Under the pieces are notes generated by a model. It saw only the letters and a program-made list of their open reading frames with translations, was not told where the DNA came from and ran no database searches. A stretch of DNA of 35,000 nucleotides from Bacteroidales bacterium UBA5762 (GTDB taxonomy: Bacteria; Bacteroidota; Bacteroidia; Bacteroidales; TTA-H9), in NCBI GenBank assembly GCA_002418865.1, contig DIEY01000059.1:1396-36395 (forward strand), read 5' to 3'. The translations under genes were made by a program, and so were the position numbers. Positions 1 to 9,712 of the stretch are shown piece by piece. Within the stretch, counting starts at the first letter, position 1. Every line of letters begins with the position of its first letter.

Positions 1-285
<285 letters not shown>

Positions 286-505
286 TAAGTTTGTTCCTTA
301 AATTATTCTTCAAGATTCACCTTCCACTCTGAAGTTATCAGAATTTTGGCTCCCGCTACGTCTTCCTCTCAATATTTTCAAAGAACTTCCCTTTTAGTTT
401 GGGGTTGCAAAATTACATCTTTTTCTTTTACTAATATCTTTCTTATAAAACTTTTTTTGCTCCCCTTTAAAAAGGCTTTTAATGAACGTCTCAGTTTTGA
501 GGGTG
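286..505 (-). other. rRNA operon leader
   Basis: This is the transcribed leader between the rRNA promoter and the 16S 5' end, about 220 nt, with no gene. A second TAnnTTTG-like box (TAATTTTG, 415-408 on the minus strand) sits inside it but has no TTG at the right distance, so it is at best a weak second promoter. The GGGTTGCAAAATTACATC stretch looks like spacer sequence seen upstream of other Bacteroidota rRNA operons. Confidence 0.6.
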
Positions 506-534
506 CAAAGGTAAAAACATTTTTATTAAATCAA
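506..534 (-). promoter_or_regulatory. rRNA operon promoter
   Basis: On the minus strand this reads TTG (534-532), 18 bases, then TACCTTTG (513-506), a full match to the Bacteroidota primary sigma factor pattern TTG / TAnnTTTG. An overlapping TTG at 537-535 would give a spacing of 21. It points at the 16S gene and has an AT-rich upstream region, as expected for a strong rRNA promoter. Confidence 0.75.
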
Positions 535-822
535 CAAGTTTTTATGAAAAAAATTAAAGATTTCTTATACTGAAATGAATTTGAAGTATTTAGAACTTCA
601 ATTTTCTTTGTTTCCTTTTGATAGGTTCTATGGAAGATGATGGTTCAATTTCCTATCAAATTCTGATTTATTATCATATTCTATTGATAATCAATAGTTT
701 CAAAAGAAATATCGCTCCAGGCTAATGAAATAAGAGAATGAAATAGTTTAATGGCATGATCTAATTTTATTTAATTTGTTATTGTTGAATTAATTGAAAT
801 ATTAAATGGCAAGAGTTTGTGC
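535..822. other. Gene-free region with two inverted repeats
   Basis: There is no gene between the rRNA promoter and the pepD stop codon. Two inverted repeats stand out. TTTGATAGG at 617-625 is mirrored by CCTATCAAA at 652-660. CTATTGAT at 681-688 is mirrored by ATCAATAG at 690-697, giving a near-perfect 17-bp palindrome. They lie downstream of pepD (possible mRNA end structures) and upstream of the rRNA promoter (possible protein-binding sites). I cannot decide between these roles. Confidence 0.45.
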
Positions 823-2280
823 CTAAGAAACATTTTTTAAAACTTCGAGCAAGAGTTTCCAAAATTTATCTACAGATGGGATATGGATTCTTTCGTCAGG
901 GGAATGTACGTCGCGCAAGGTAGGTCCAAAAGAAACCATATCGAGATAGGGGTATTTATTAAGGAATAATCCACATTCTAAGCCTGCATGAATAGATCTT
1001 ACTTTTGGTTCGTAACCAAAGAGCTGTTTATAAGCCTCGACGGTTATTTTTACGAGTCTGCTCGAAGGGTTTGGCGTCCATCCTGGGTAACCTTCGGAAT
1101 GGTTTACTTTGAATTTTGCTAAAAGGAATACACTTTCGACCATTGAAGCTACATCGAATTTAGCACTTTCCAAATCGCTTCTTTGGCTTGTGGTAACGGT
1201 TAAAGTGTTAGTGTCTGTAATTTTGATGGATGCAAGATTAGTAGATGTTTCGACCATGCCGGGCATACGATGACTCATGCTAATGACCCCGTGCGGGCAT
1301 GCATATAAGGCATTCAGCAATCGTTGTTGAGACTTTTTGTTGATAATGGCTTCTGGATGGGTTGTGCTTTCCAATAATACGCTGAAATCGGGCTCGGTGT
1401 ATTTGAGTTCTTCGACCATTTCGGTATAAAAATTTTTGAAGTACTCTAAAAGTGAGCTTTCTGTTTTGAGGGGGACCAAAAAGATGGCTTCTGCTTCACG
1501 GGGGATAGCATTACGTAAATTTCCACCGTTGATATAAGCGAGACGGATTTTGTATTTATTAGAGGCATTCCATAAGAAACGATTGAGGATTTTATTGGCA
1601 TTTCCTCTTCCTTTGTCGATGTCATCTCCAGAATGGCCTCCTTTTAGTCCCGATACTCTTATTTTATAGGGTGTATAGTTGACGGGAATTACTCTTCTTT
1701 TAAACTGGAGTTCTGCTGTGGTATCGATACCGCCAGCACAGCCAATGAATAATTCGCCTTCATCTTCTGAGTCGAGGTTAATGAGGATATGTCCTTTTAG
1801 AAAGCCTGGTTGTAGGGCTGAAGCTCCTGTTAGTCCAGTTTCTTCATCTACCGTAAATAGGCACTCAATGGGCCCGTGAGGAATTTTATCCGATTCTAAA
1901 ATAGCCAACTGAACAGCCATGCCTATTCCATCGTCGGCTCCGAGTGTTGTATTTTTCGCCTTTACCCATTCGCCATCAATGTATGGTTGTATGGCATCTT
2001 TATCGAAATCATGTAAAGCATCTTGGTTTTTTTCACACACCATGTCCATGTGGCTTTGCAGAATTACTATGGGTTTATCTTCAAAACCCGGGTAAGCTTC
2101 TTTTCGAATGAGCAGATTACCTATCTCATCAGTAATGGCTTCAAGATGATGAATTTGTGCAAATTCCAACAAAAAGTTTCGAATTTGCGTTTCTTTTTTA
2201 GATGGCCTGGGAATTTTGCATATTTCCTCGAAATAATGCCATACTCTTTGGGGTTGCAACGATGTTAATGATTGATTCAT
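823..2280 (-). CDS. pepD: Cytosolic Xaa-His / non-specific dipeptidase (M20C)
   Basis: The product is a 485-residue dizinc aminoacyl-histidine dipeptidase that splits dipeptides in the cytoplasm. The length matches E. coli PepD. The expected zinc ligands and catalytic residues are visible: H77 and D79 in SHMDM, D116 in GADDG, E146/E147 in DEETG, D170 in NLDSEDEGE, and H459 in DVHSPDE near the C-terminus. The lid/dimerisation domain fills about 190-390. There is no signal peptide. The start is the first ATG; a TATATTTG box about 130 bases upstream is a candidate promoter. It is a single-gene unit, read toward the rRNA operon. Confidence 0.95.
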   Translation of the reverse strand: MNQSLTSLQPQRVWHYFEEICKIPRPSKKETQIRNFLLEFAQIHHLEAITDEIGNLLIRKEAYPGFEDKPIVILQSHMDMVCEKNQDALHDFDKDAIQPYIDGEWVKAKNTTLGADDGIGMAVQLAILESDKIPHGPIECLFTVDEETGLTGASALQPGFLKGHILINLDSEDEGELFIGCAGGIDTTAELQFKRRVIPVNYTPYKIRVSGLKGGHSGDDIDKGRGNANKILNRFLWNASNKYKIRLAYINGGNLRNAIPREAEAIFLVPLKTESSLLEYFKNFYTEMVEELKYTEPDFSVLLESTTHPEAIINKKSQQRLLNALYACPHGVISMSHRMPGMVETSTNLASIKITDTNTLTVTTSQRSDLESAKFDVASMVESVFLLAKFKVNHSEGYPGWTPNPSSRLVKITVEAYKQLFGYEPKVRSIHAGLECGLFLNKYPYLDMVSFGPTLRDVHSPDERIHIPSVDKFWKLLLEVLKNVS

Positions 2281-2405
2281 AGATTGTTATTGTGTTATAA
2301 ATGAGAATGCACCTTCGCTAATAGTTTATAGTTTATACGATTGATGCAAAGAGTCCTTAAATTGCAAAATAGAGTAAAACTAATAAATGAAATATCTTAA
2401 ACATT

Positions 2406-2442
2406 CAAATATAGATTATTATATCAAACTCGTTTGAGTTTG
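2406..2442 (-). promoter_or_regulatory. Candidate pepD promoter box with adjacent inverted repeat
   Basis: TATATTTG on the minus strand (2413-2406) fits TAnnTTTG. No TTG lies at the usual distance. Instead, a perfect 7-bp inverted repeat (CAAACTC, spacer GTTT, GAGTTTG; 2425-2442) occupies the place where the upstream element would be. This could be an operator or a coincidence in AT-rich DNA. The rest of 2281-2652 shows nothing I recognise. Confidence 0.35.
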
Positions 2443-2652
2443 GGTGAGCCACAAAATAAAGAAAAATTTTTGGGAGAAAAGAGTGAAAAGATGAAATGGA
2501 GCAAGAATTTCAATAGACTATTTTGCAAACTTATTGAAAAATGTATCTAATTTACCTGCTTCTATGGACAAAGATCGCTATGAGAAAAGAAATGTAATTG
2601 GAGGTTAAAGTTTTGTTTGGGTAAGGTAATTAGGCAAGGGAAGGAAAGAGAT

Positions 2653-2688
2653 AAAAAAATGCCCCTATGATTAATAGAGGCATTTTTT
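2653..2688 (-). terminator. Rho-independent terminator of the lipoprotein-LruC pair
   Basis: The minus strand forms a near-perfect hairpin: an A-run plus TGCCTCTAT, a short TAATC loop, then ATAGGGGCA plus a T-run (one G-T pair). It lies just after the stop codon at 2731. The A/T runs on both sides mean it could also work for transcripts from the other direction. Confidence 0.85.
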
Positions 2689-2730
2689 AGAGTTATTTCA
2701 AAAGTTAAGCTCAAAAAATGAATTTAAGAA

Positions 2731-4152
2731 TTAATATCCTTGCCAGATGAGAGAATCTACTCTGTAACCTGGTTCGATCTTATACCAATCGGGATATACT
2801 TGTCCATTGCTTTCGGCCCAATCTCCAAAATGTAAGTAAGCTGAAGTAATCTTTTTATATTCAATAACATGGTCGAATTCCTCGGGAATATGCAAAGCCC
2901 AAGGTAAATTAAGGGTGGAAGTATAGTATTTGCCGATTTCTGGGTTACTTTTATCATCCGAAGTTCCAAATAAGGAAAAATCAGCAAGAGCAGTTGGTAT
3001 ATAATTTGGCAGGTGAATTTCTGTGTTTCGAATGCCATTTTTTACTATAAATGGATTGAAAGGTGGATTTCCCACTAAAGAAAGACTCACAGGATAACTA
3101 AAGTGCAAATTAAGCGTAACAGTGTCGGAGGTTCCAATATTATTAGTGGGCATGGTATTAAAGAAAGAACCTTGTGCGCGATGTATCAAATCTTCAGGAT
3201 CTTTGAATACAAAAATAACGGCCTTAGGTTGATTAGCTTCTGTTCCATTAGCATTAAGGGGTATGTATCCGCTAATGCCTACCTGTCCTGCCACCGACTC
3301 AATTTGATCAGGTGAAATATTGTCAAGCTGGAAGGCGAAACCGTTGTGATAAGATGCGCCGATAGCTTTTATTGTATATTGTGAAATAATATCAACCGCA
3401 TTATTATTAGCATCTGTGACTATTATTGTATGGTAAAGAATTACGAGGTCATTGAAGTCGTAATCTCCTTTTGAAGGCCATAAATCTTCGTAAGCAAGAC
3501 TCCCCCAATTATATAATGATGGATAATAATTATTATAAGCTCTTGAAGGGTCATCAGGATAATCATCATCTTCATCAATTACTCCATCTCCATCCGTATC
3601 AATAATTACTGGAGTACATGTGGTTCCCATACAGTTCATTACATACAGGAAATCTTCAACTGTAAAAGAAACAATTTGATTTTGATTACCAGCCTTTGCA
3701 TTGGTTCGTTCTGATTGTAATTGATTTGAAAGTGTATAGGTAATAGAGAAACTTCCGGCCATTCCGTTTCCAATGCCCTCGATGCCGTCAATCTTAAATC
3801 CTTGGAAAGGCTCATTACCACCAATATTTGGCCCTAAATCAATATTCGTATAAGTCATATTTCCTGAAAGAACTTCAACTTGTATATTAGAATAAGTACC
3901 TGGTAAAGCTTCTACCGAATAATGGCTAAGTGCTTTACAGTTGGATCCGCTGCAACCATTATGGGATACTATAAGTACAATAGTATAGGTGTTGTCGCAA
4001 TTTTGAGTAACAGTTTGAATGGTAGTTGAAAAACCTCCTCCATTCGTTTTTGAAATCTGGCATGAAACTACGGCATAAGAATGAAATCCAGTTAATGTAA
4101 TCAATAAAACTATCAAAAGTTGCAACTGGAGAATTTTCTTTAGATTTTTCAT
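2731..4152 (-). CDS. Secreted LruC-domain surface protein
   Basis: This is a 473-residue exported protein. Residues 1-27 form a signal peptide (basic start, long hydrophobic core, cleavage near SYA). Residues 28-175 are a beta-rich domain with several cysteines. Residues 185-201 form an acidic calcium-binding type repeat (DTDGDGVIDEDDDYPDD), like thrombospondin type 3 repeats. The rest, from about 206, is a LruC/DUF4842 domain with the characteristic GDYDFNDLVI stretch. LruC-type proteins are associated with the cell surface; their precise role is unknown. It lies 22 bases after the lipoprotein gene on the same strand and shares its transcript, ending at the hairpin at 2653-2688. Confidence 0.85.
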   Translation of the reverse strand: MKNLKKILQLQLLIVLLITLTGFHSYAVVSCQISKTNGGGFSTTIQTVTQNCDNTYTIVLIVSHNGCSGSNCKALSHYSVEALPGTYSNIQVEVLSGNMTYTNIDLGPNIGGNEPFQGFKIDGIEGIGNGMAGSFSITYTLSNQLQSERTNAKAGNQNQIVSFTVEDFLYVMNCMGTTCTPVIIDTDGDGVIDEDDDYPDDPSRAYNNYYPSLYNWGSLAYEDLWPSKGDYDFNDLVILYHTIIVTDANNNAVDIISQYTIKAIGASYHNGFAFQLDNISPDQIESVAGQVGISGYIPLNANGTEANQPKAVIFVFKDPEDLIHRAQGSFFNTMPTNNIGTSDTVTLNLHFSYPVSLSLVGNPPFNPFIVKNGIRNTEIHLPNYIPTALADFSLFGTSDDKSNPEIGKYYTSTLNLPWALHIPEEFDHVIEYKKITSAYLHFGDWAESNGQVYPDWYKIEPGYRVDSLIWQGY

Positions 4153-4174
4153 GTTTAATGGTTTTTAGATTTGA

Positions 4175-4537
4175 TTAATTAAATACGTATTGGATTTCAT
4201 TGTCCTGGAGTTTAAGTTGAATCTTTTGCCCCATATATTGGAGTTGAATTGTGGTAAGAGCCTTAGGAAGGCTCAAATTAATAGAGAAGGGTTCATTGGT
4301 ATGCAAAAAAACCTTTTGAATTAAATCTCCATTAGGATAAAATATTTTGCAAGTGCTGTTGGCATAACCCGTTAGGGTGATTTTGTAAGTTTGAGTGGTT
4401 TTCCAATCGAAATTTGGGTTGATATTCAACTCGGTAATGGACTTTTGTTGATTGGGATTATCGGGAAGTCTATCTTTTTGGCAGGATACTGCAAAAAGCA
4501 TCAATCCGACCGCTGTTAAAATTATGAACTTTTTCAT
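4175..4537 (-). CDS. Small lipoprotein upstream of the LruC protein
   Basis: This is a 120-residue predicted lipoprotein with a short basic start, a hydrophobic stretch and the lipobox FAVSC, giving the acylated cysteine C19. After cleavage about 100 residues remain, of a beta-sandwich appearance (alternating hydrophobic residues). I recognise no family. It is the first gene of a two-gene unit with the LruC protein, so the two may work together at the outer membrane; that is inference from position only. Confidence 0.75.
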   Translation of the reverse strand: MKKFIILTAVGLMLFAVSCQKDRLPDNPNQQKSITELNINPNFDWKTTQTYKITLTGYANSTCKIFYPNGDLIQKVFLHTNEPFSINLSLPKALTTIQLQYMGQKIQLKLQDNEIQYVFN

Positions 4538-5026
4538 TTGAGTAAGGATTTAGAGATCAAGCATTTATGACAACAGCTTAAAAATTGTGCCATAATTTAT
4601 AATTTAATGAATATCATTATTTTATTTAGATTTTCTATATTGGAGAATTCTGTTTCCGAGAAAATTCATAATCTCCTTTTTTTATTTTGGGCTTTTGGAG
4701 TTTACAATTGATTACATGAGTAAACATCGCTTAATGATTTATAATCTGAATAAAAGGTATGGGTAATACTTGTGATGGGGTGAATGAAAATTCAATTCGT
4801 TTGTTAACTTTGGTATATATGAATAAATATGGTTTTGCTCTTTATTTAACCCATTTTAAGATAAGCATTTTCCCAAATATCAACATTTCCATAATTTTCG
4901 ATTCTGAATTTATATCAGAGGTTAAGGTCTTACTCAGTTTACTGAACGTGTATTAACCTATTCCTTGTTGTAAGACATAGAAACCTACTATTTATCTAAT
5001 AACAGAATCCTGGAAAGAAATTAAAA
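4538..5026. other. Gene-free region
   Basis: This AT-rich stretch lies between the lipoprotein start and the end of the aminopeptidase gene. A 65-codon open frame at 4759-4956 on the + strand has no convincing start context or recognisable domain. A weak GGAGA/TCTCC stem followed by a T-run near 4641-4687 points rightwards, but no rightward gene precedes it. I see no RNA gene. Confidence 0.5.
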
Positions 5027-6319
5027 TTAAGTAGATTGGTGCATTAGTGCTTCGATTTCGTCAGGGTCGATGGGGATATTTTCCATCAGGTTATAAGATG
5101 GATAGCCTATTACGAATGTGTTTTCGAGTCTTATGCCAATACTTTCTTCGGGAATGTAAATGCCTGGTTCGAAAGTGAGTACCATACCTGGAGTAAATAC
5201 TTCTTCGCGTGAACCCACGTCGTGGACGTCGAGGCCAACGAAATGGCTAACGCCATGCATAAAATACTTGAAGCGTAAGGGTTGTTGTGGGTTTTGATGG
5301 GCAAGGTCATTTTCGTTGAATAGGCCAAGATTGATCATTTCTTTTTCAGCTAGATGATTGAGTTCGTTATTTACTTGGTTGATATTATTACCGGGTACGA
5401 GCAGGCTCAAGGCATGTCGTTGAAGGCGAAGCACGGCCTCATAAACTTGGAGCTGGCGTGGTGTAAATTTGCCATTAACCGGGATGGTTCTCGAACAGTC
5501 TGAAGCATAATTTTCGTATTCTGCCCCAAAGTCTAACAGCAATAAATCTCCATCTTCTGTTTTTTGCTCATGAGAATGATAGTGAAGATAGCAAGTATTA
5601 ATACCCGCAGCAACTATGGGTTGAAATGCATGATTGCATCTATTTTTGGAAAATTCGGATGTGATTTCTGCTTCAACTTCATGCTCTGACAAACCAGGTT
5701 TAACGTATTTTAAAACTCTTTGAAATGCATTTCCTGTTATTTGGGAGGCTTTGAGTATACGATCGATTTCTTCGGGTTCCTTGTTTAGACGTAATTTCCA
5801 GAGTAAAGGTGACAGACGGTTAAGAGTATTCATTGGAAACATTTCCCTCATCCTCAGGGCAAAACGATGTTCACTTGTCATTATTTGGGGGAAAAATTTG
5901 GGGTATTCGTTTTGATCGAGAAATATATTGGGAAATTGCACTAAGAGGTCTTTCAGAGTAGCTTCGAATTCGTTGGTAAATCGAACATTTTCTATGCCTG
6001 AGATAGAACGAGCTTCTTCTGATCTCAATTTTCGTCCTTCCCATATTTCAGTGGTTTCGTCGGGACGTAGAATAAAGAGGATTTCTCTCATTTGTTGATC
6101 GGGATGTGAAGGGCACAATATCAGCATAGTATTTTCCTGTTCGATTCCTGTTAAATAGTATAAATTGGAATTTTGGCGGTATGGAAAATACTGGTCGCCA
6201 TTTCGTGGCATTAAATCGTTACTCGTAAGACATGCAACAGCATACGGAGGAAGCAGATTCATCAACTTTTTCCGATTGCGTGAAAATAAATTGGAGTGAA
6301 TGCCAGATTTGTCGCTCAT
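5027..6319 (-). CDS. pepP: Xaa-Pro aminopeptidase (M24B)
   Basis: This 430-residue metallopeptidase removes an N-terminal residue that precedes proline. The N-terminal AMP_N domain covers about 8-140 (YFPYRQNSNLYYLTG is typical). The pita-bread catalytic domain follows, with the five metal ligands in order: D263 and D274 (LLLDFGAEY, ASDCSR), H359 (HGVSHFVG), E384 (EPGIY) and E399 (RLEN). The supporting histidine in CYLHYH (H246) is present. There is no signal peptide, so it is cytosolic. It stands alone, with gaps on both sides. Confidence 0.93.
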   Translation of the reverse strand: MSDKSGIHSNLFSRNRKKLMNLLPPYAVACLTSNDLMPRNGDQYFPYRQNSNLYYLTGIEQENTMLILCPSHPDQQMREILFILRPDETTEIWEGRKLRSEEARSISGIENVRFTNEFEATLKDLLVQFPNIFLDQNEYPKFFPQIMTSEHRFALRMREMFPMNTLNRLSPLLWKLRLNKEPEEIDRILKASQITGNAFQRVLKYVKPGLSEHEVEAEITSEFSKNRCNHAFQPIVAAGINTCYLHYHSHEQKTEDGDLLLLDFGAEYENYASDCSRTIPVNGKFTPRQLQVYEAVLRLQRHALSLLVPGNNINQVNNELNHLAEKEMINLGLFNENDLAHQNPQQPLRFKYFMHGVSHFVGLDVHDVGSREEVFTPGMVLTFEPGIYIPEESIGIRLENTFVIGYPSYNLMENIPIDPDEIEALMHQST

Positions 6320-6625
6320 AATATAAAAGATTAATGGATTTGAAAAATTTTAGAGAGTATAAATTGAGCCATTGAAGCTCATTATCTTCGTTTTATATGA
6401 TTCATGAAATCTACTCTTTAAAATTTTTTGAAAATATTTGATAGTAAGAGCTTGTTTTTGCCAAGGGAAAAGTTCTCAAATTTATTTGGTGAAACATTGA
6501 ATAAAATCGACAGTTAAGTTTCTTTATAAAAAAGATAATTTGTCATGCGAAGATAAAGAAATAAAGATTAGATGGGTGTATTCTAAAAACAAACTTTTTA
6601 TTGTACTCATTACTGCTAACCATGA

Positions 6626-6814
6626 GGAAATTTTCCGGCAGACGGTTCATTTCATGGCAACATTCCTATTATGCTGTTTGTTGCAGCTAAGGTTTTTCCA
6701 TTAGCTCTTCTTCTTCAACGACATCCTGAGGCTAAAAAAAAGTACAAGCCATGGTTTGGGGAATGGACCAATTTTGTTCTATCGGTGCATTATTATTCAC
6801 TAGTTCTCTTCTAA
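6626..6814 (+). pseudogene. Possible decayed coding remnant
   Basis: Between a TGA at 6623-6625 and a TAA at 6812-6814, an open frame without a plausible start reads like real protein: a GNFPADGSFHGNIPI start, a hydrophobic stretch, then RHPEAKKKYKPWFGEW. The first internal ATG comes late. It looks like the 3' end of a lost membrane-protein gene. I do not recognise the family. The rest of 6320-6961 shows nothing. Confidence 0.3.
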
Positions 6815-6961
6815 TCTAAAAGTAAAGTTTAGGAACACCATGTAAAATTAAGCGCAAGTCTTATTATACCGTATTATATTGTAAAACAAATGAATTCCCA
6901 TCGCCAAGCACTCAGATTTGTTGAATAAAACTGATATTTTGGTTGAAAATTAGCTTATTGA

Positions 6962-6990
6962 TTGTAGGAAGGCAAAAGAGCGTAATTTTG
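6962..6990 (+). promoter_or_regulatory. feoAB promoter
   Basis: TTG at 6962-6964, an 18-base spacer and TAATTTTG at 6983-6990 fit the Bacteroidota TTG / TAnnTTTG pattern, with the same spacing as the rRNA promoter. Transcription would start near 6995-6998, leaving a leader of only 15-20 bases before the ATG at 7013. No Fur-like box is evident. Confidence 0.65.
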
Positions 6991-7012
6991 CAATTTAAAA
7001 TGATTCTAAATA

Positions 7013-9511
7013 ATGTGTACGCTCGAGGATTTAAAGGAGGGAGAAACTGGGGTTATAGCCAGAGTAAAGGGGAAAGGAGCTTTCAGGCGCAGAATCATGG
7101 ATATGGGTTTCATTCCGGGTCAAGAAATAACTGTTGTAAGACGTGCTCCATTACAAGACCCTGTTGAATATTCCATTATGGGATATCTTGTTTCGATTAG
7201 AAGAAGTGAGGCAAGGTTAATAGAAATTCTCGAGGATGAAAGGATAGAGAGGGAGAATGGACATATCCCACTCACTCAGAAACTTCCTGCCGATCATGTT
7301 CAGAATGGATCTCTTAAAAAACAAAGATGGAAAACGATTCAAATAGCTTTAGTAGGCAATCCCAATGCCGGCAAAACAACCATCTTCAATTGTTTATCTG
7401 GTTTGAGAGAACGCGTAGGAAATTACAGTGGTGTAACCGTTGATGCCAAAACTGCCATCATTTCCTATAAGGATTATAGATTAGAAATTACTGATTTGCC
7501 TGGTACCTATTCGTTGAGTTCATATTCACCAGAAGAAGTTTTCGTAAGGAATCATATTTTACAAGAGATGCCAGATGTAATCGTAAATATTGTGGATGCT
7601 ACCAATCTGGAACGCAATCTCTATCTTACAACTCAGCTTATCGATATGGATATAAGGCTAGTGATGGCTTTAAACATGTATGATGAATTACAGCAACAGG
7701 GAAGGAAGATCAATCATCAAATGCTTGGAAATTTGTTGGGTTTCCCGGTTGTACCTACAATTGGGAAAAGTGGAAAAGGCATAAACGAATTGCTTGATAT
7801 GGTAATTTCGATGTTCGAGGGAAAATATTCATCAGAAAGGCATATACATATCAATTATGGTACTGAGATTGAAAAGAGCATTCGCAATATACAAAGCAAT
7901 ATCAGGATTCCTGAAAATGATTTTCTGAGTAATATTGTTTCGACACGATTCTTGGCAATTAAGCTGCTCGAAGGCGATCAGGAGGAAATATCGAGGATAA
8001 GGCAATGTAAGAATTATAAAGAGATTTTAAGTGTAGTTGGAGAAGAGATTAAAAAACTAGAATCCTTAACTGGGGATACAGCCGAGAGCGCAATAACCGA
8101 TGCAAAGTATGGATTTATTGATGGGGCATTATTGGAGACTACCAGTGGTCAATTGGTTGACAAGAGGAAATTAACGCAAAAATTGGATGCTATATTTACG
8201 CACAAGTGGCTGGGATTGCCCATTTTTGCCCTCATTTTATGGCTGATGTTCGAGGCCACCTTTTCTTTAGGGAAATATCCTGAACAATGGATTGGGGATG
8301 AGGTTTCATTGCTATCTTCTTGGATAACAGGTTTGATGCAACCAGGCATGTTACGCGATTTGTTAGCTGATGGTATTATAGAAGGTATAGGTGGAGTTAT
8401 TGTGTTTTTGCCAAATATTGTGCTGCTGTATCTTTTCATTGCCTTGATGGAAGATACGGGATATATGGCACGTGTAGTATTTATTACCGATAAATTAATG
8501 CACAAAATTGGATTACATGGAAAATCATTTATCCCTATGATGATGGGATTTGGTTGTTCAGTGCCGGCTATCTTGGCTACTCGAACCATAGAGGACCGCA
8601 AAGACCGCTTGGTTACCATGTTAATTATTCCATTTATGTCATGCAGTGCACGCTTACCTCTTTATGTTTTAATCGTCAGTGCTTTTTTCCCTCAACATTC
8701 AGGAAGCGTTTTGTTTTTGATGTATGTTATTGGAATGGTTGTGGCAATAGCAACCGCATTTTTACTGAAAAAGTCTGTATTGAAAGGTCAGCAATTGCCT
8801 TTTGTTATGGAATTACCACCTTACCGCATACCTACTTATAAAGTTGTATTGTTGCACATGTGGGACAGGGCCGTTCAATATTTGAAAAAAGTGGCGGGAA
8901 TAATCTTGGTGGCTAGCATAATTATTTGGGCATTAGGTTATTTTCCTGTGCAAACTCAAGCTGAGCAGGCCTATCAACAAAGAAAGCAGGAGTTAGAAAA
9001 AATAAGCCTTCAAAATCCTAAGCAAAATGAAGAAATAAAAGATGAGTTGGTGAAATTGAGGAGGAACTATTTACTTGAAAAACAGGAATCATCATATATT
9101 GGAAGATTGGGAAAGTTAATTCAGCCTGTGATGTCTCCATTGGGTTTTGATTGGAAGATGTCGGTAAGCATTCTGGCTGGAATTCCGGGAAAGGAAATTG
9201 TAGTAAGTACAATGGCTGTTTTATACAATCAATATGAAGTCGAAAGTGGGAATAAAGTCATTTTGACGGAGCAATTACAAAAAGAAGTATATCGTTCAGG
9301 ACCTAAAGCAGGTCAAGCTGTTTTTTCTCCACTTGTGGCTTTGTCGTTTATGATATTTGTTCTTCTTTATTTTCCATGCTTATCGACTATTGCAGTCATC
9401 AAATATGAATCGGGCAGCATCAAATGGGGCATTTTTGTAATAGTGTATACAACATTAGTAGCATGGCTGTTTTCCTTTCTTGTATTTCAGGTCGGGAGTG
9501 CCATACTCTAA
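7013..9511 (+). CDS. feoB: Ferrous iron transporter, FeoA-FeoB fusion
   Basis: This 832-residue inner-membrane Fe(II) uptake protein has FeoA and FeoB in one chain. Residues 1-75 are the SH3-like FeoA domain (MDMGFIPGQEI). Residues 108-275 are the G domain: P-loop GNPNAGKTT (115-123), DLPG (161-164), NMYD (221-224, the NxxD base-recognition motif) and a G5-like loop near 249-256. Membrane segments run from about 395 to the end, with the conserved GFGCSVPA (C515) and SCSARLP (543-549) motifs. A cytoplasmic, charged, helical stretch lies near 660-700. FeoAB fusions are common in Bacteroidota. No feoC is present. It has its own promoter and a very short leader. Confidence 0.96.
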   Translation: MCTLEDLKEGETGVIARVKGKGAFRRRIMDMGFIPGQEITVVRRAPLQDPVEYSIMGYLVSIRRSEARLIEILEDERIERENGHIPLTQKLPADHVQNGSLKKQRWKTIQIALVGNPNAGKTTIFNCLSGLRERVGNYSGVTVDAKTAIISYKDYRLEITDLPGTYSLSSYSPEEVFVRNHILQEMPDVIVNIVDATNLERNLYLTTQLIDMDIRLVMALNMYDELQQQGRKINHQMLGNLLGFPVVPTIGKSGKGINELLDMVISMFEGKYSSERHIHINYGTEIEKSIRNIQSNIRIPENDFLSNIVSTRFLAIKLLEGDQEEISRIRQCKNYKEILSVVGEEIKKLESLTGDTAESAITDAKYGFIDGALLETTSGQLVDKRKLTQKLDAIFTHKWLGLPIFALILWLMFEATFSLGKYPEQWIGDEVSLLSSWITGLMQPGMLRDLLADGIIEGIGGVIVFLPNIVLLYLFIALMEDTGYMARVVFITDKLMHKIGLHGKSFIPMMMGFGCSVPAILATRTIEDRKDRLVTMLIIPFMSCSARLPLYVLIVSAFFPQHSGSVLFLMYVIGMVVAIATAFLLKKSVLKGQQLPFVMELPPYRIPTYKVVLLHMWDRAVQYLKKVAGIILVASIIIWALGYFPVQTQAEQAYQQRKQELEKISLQNPKQNEEIKDELVKLRRNYLLEKQESSYIGRLGKLIQPVMSPLGFDWKMSVSILAGIPGKEIVVSTMAVLYNQYEVESGNKVILTEQLQKEVYRSGPKAGQAVFSPLVALSFMIFVLLYFPCLSTIAVIKYESGSIKWGIFVIVYTTLVAWLFSFLVFQVGSAIL

Positions 9512-9609
9512 ACAATAGTTGTGCCTTATAGGTATATATCATTTTAAAATAGTATGTCGTTAACTTATAATTATAATATAAGGCTTCACCTACAAAATTA
9601 TTATCAAAT

Positions 9610-9632
9610 AAAAAACCCCGGCTAAGCCGGGG
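9610..9632 (-). terminator. Strong terminator of the small RNA
   Basis: The minus strand reads CCCCGGC, TTA, GCCGGGG, then six T residues: a perfect 7-bp GC stem with a U-tract. A second C4 tract just upstream (AAAACCCC, 9645-9638) could pair with the same GGGGTTTT arm, so two alternative hairpins compete. On the + strand the alternative AAAACCCC/GGGGTTTT stem (9612-9645) might terminate feoAB. Confidence 0.8.
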
Positions 9633-9643
9633 TGGAAGGGGTT

Positions 9644-9712
9644 TTAAGCCTTTTTGCTGTTCCTGAGGGATTCTATAGAAACTAACCTATTGTCTATGAG
9701 GAAATTTATCAT
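9644..9712 (-). CDS. Possible 22-residue leader or small peptide
   Basis: ATG at 9712-9710 opens a frame of 22 codons (MINFLIDNRLV... ending NSKKA) whose TAA stop (9646-9644) falls at the edge of the AAAACCCC arm that competes with the terminator hairpin. That layout resembles an attenuator leader, but no gene follows on this strand, only the convergent feoAB. No homologue is known to me, and chance is quite possible. Confidence 0.2.
   Translation of the reverse strand: MINFLIDNRLVSIESLRNSKKA

Noticed and set aside
4759..4956. A 65-codon + strand open frame in the gap before the Xaa-Pro aminopeptidase.
   Set aside because: It has no start context, no promoter and no family resemblance, and the composition is that of AT-rich spacer.
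8149..8619. A 156-codon antisense frame within feoAB.
   Set aside because: It lies wholly opposite a highly conserved membrane domain and shows no protein-like features of its own.
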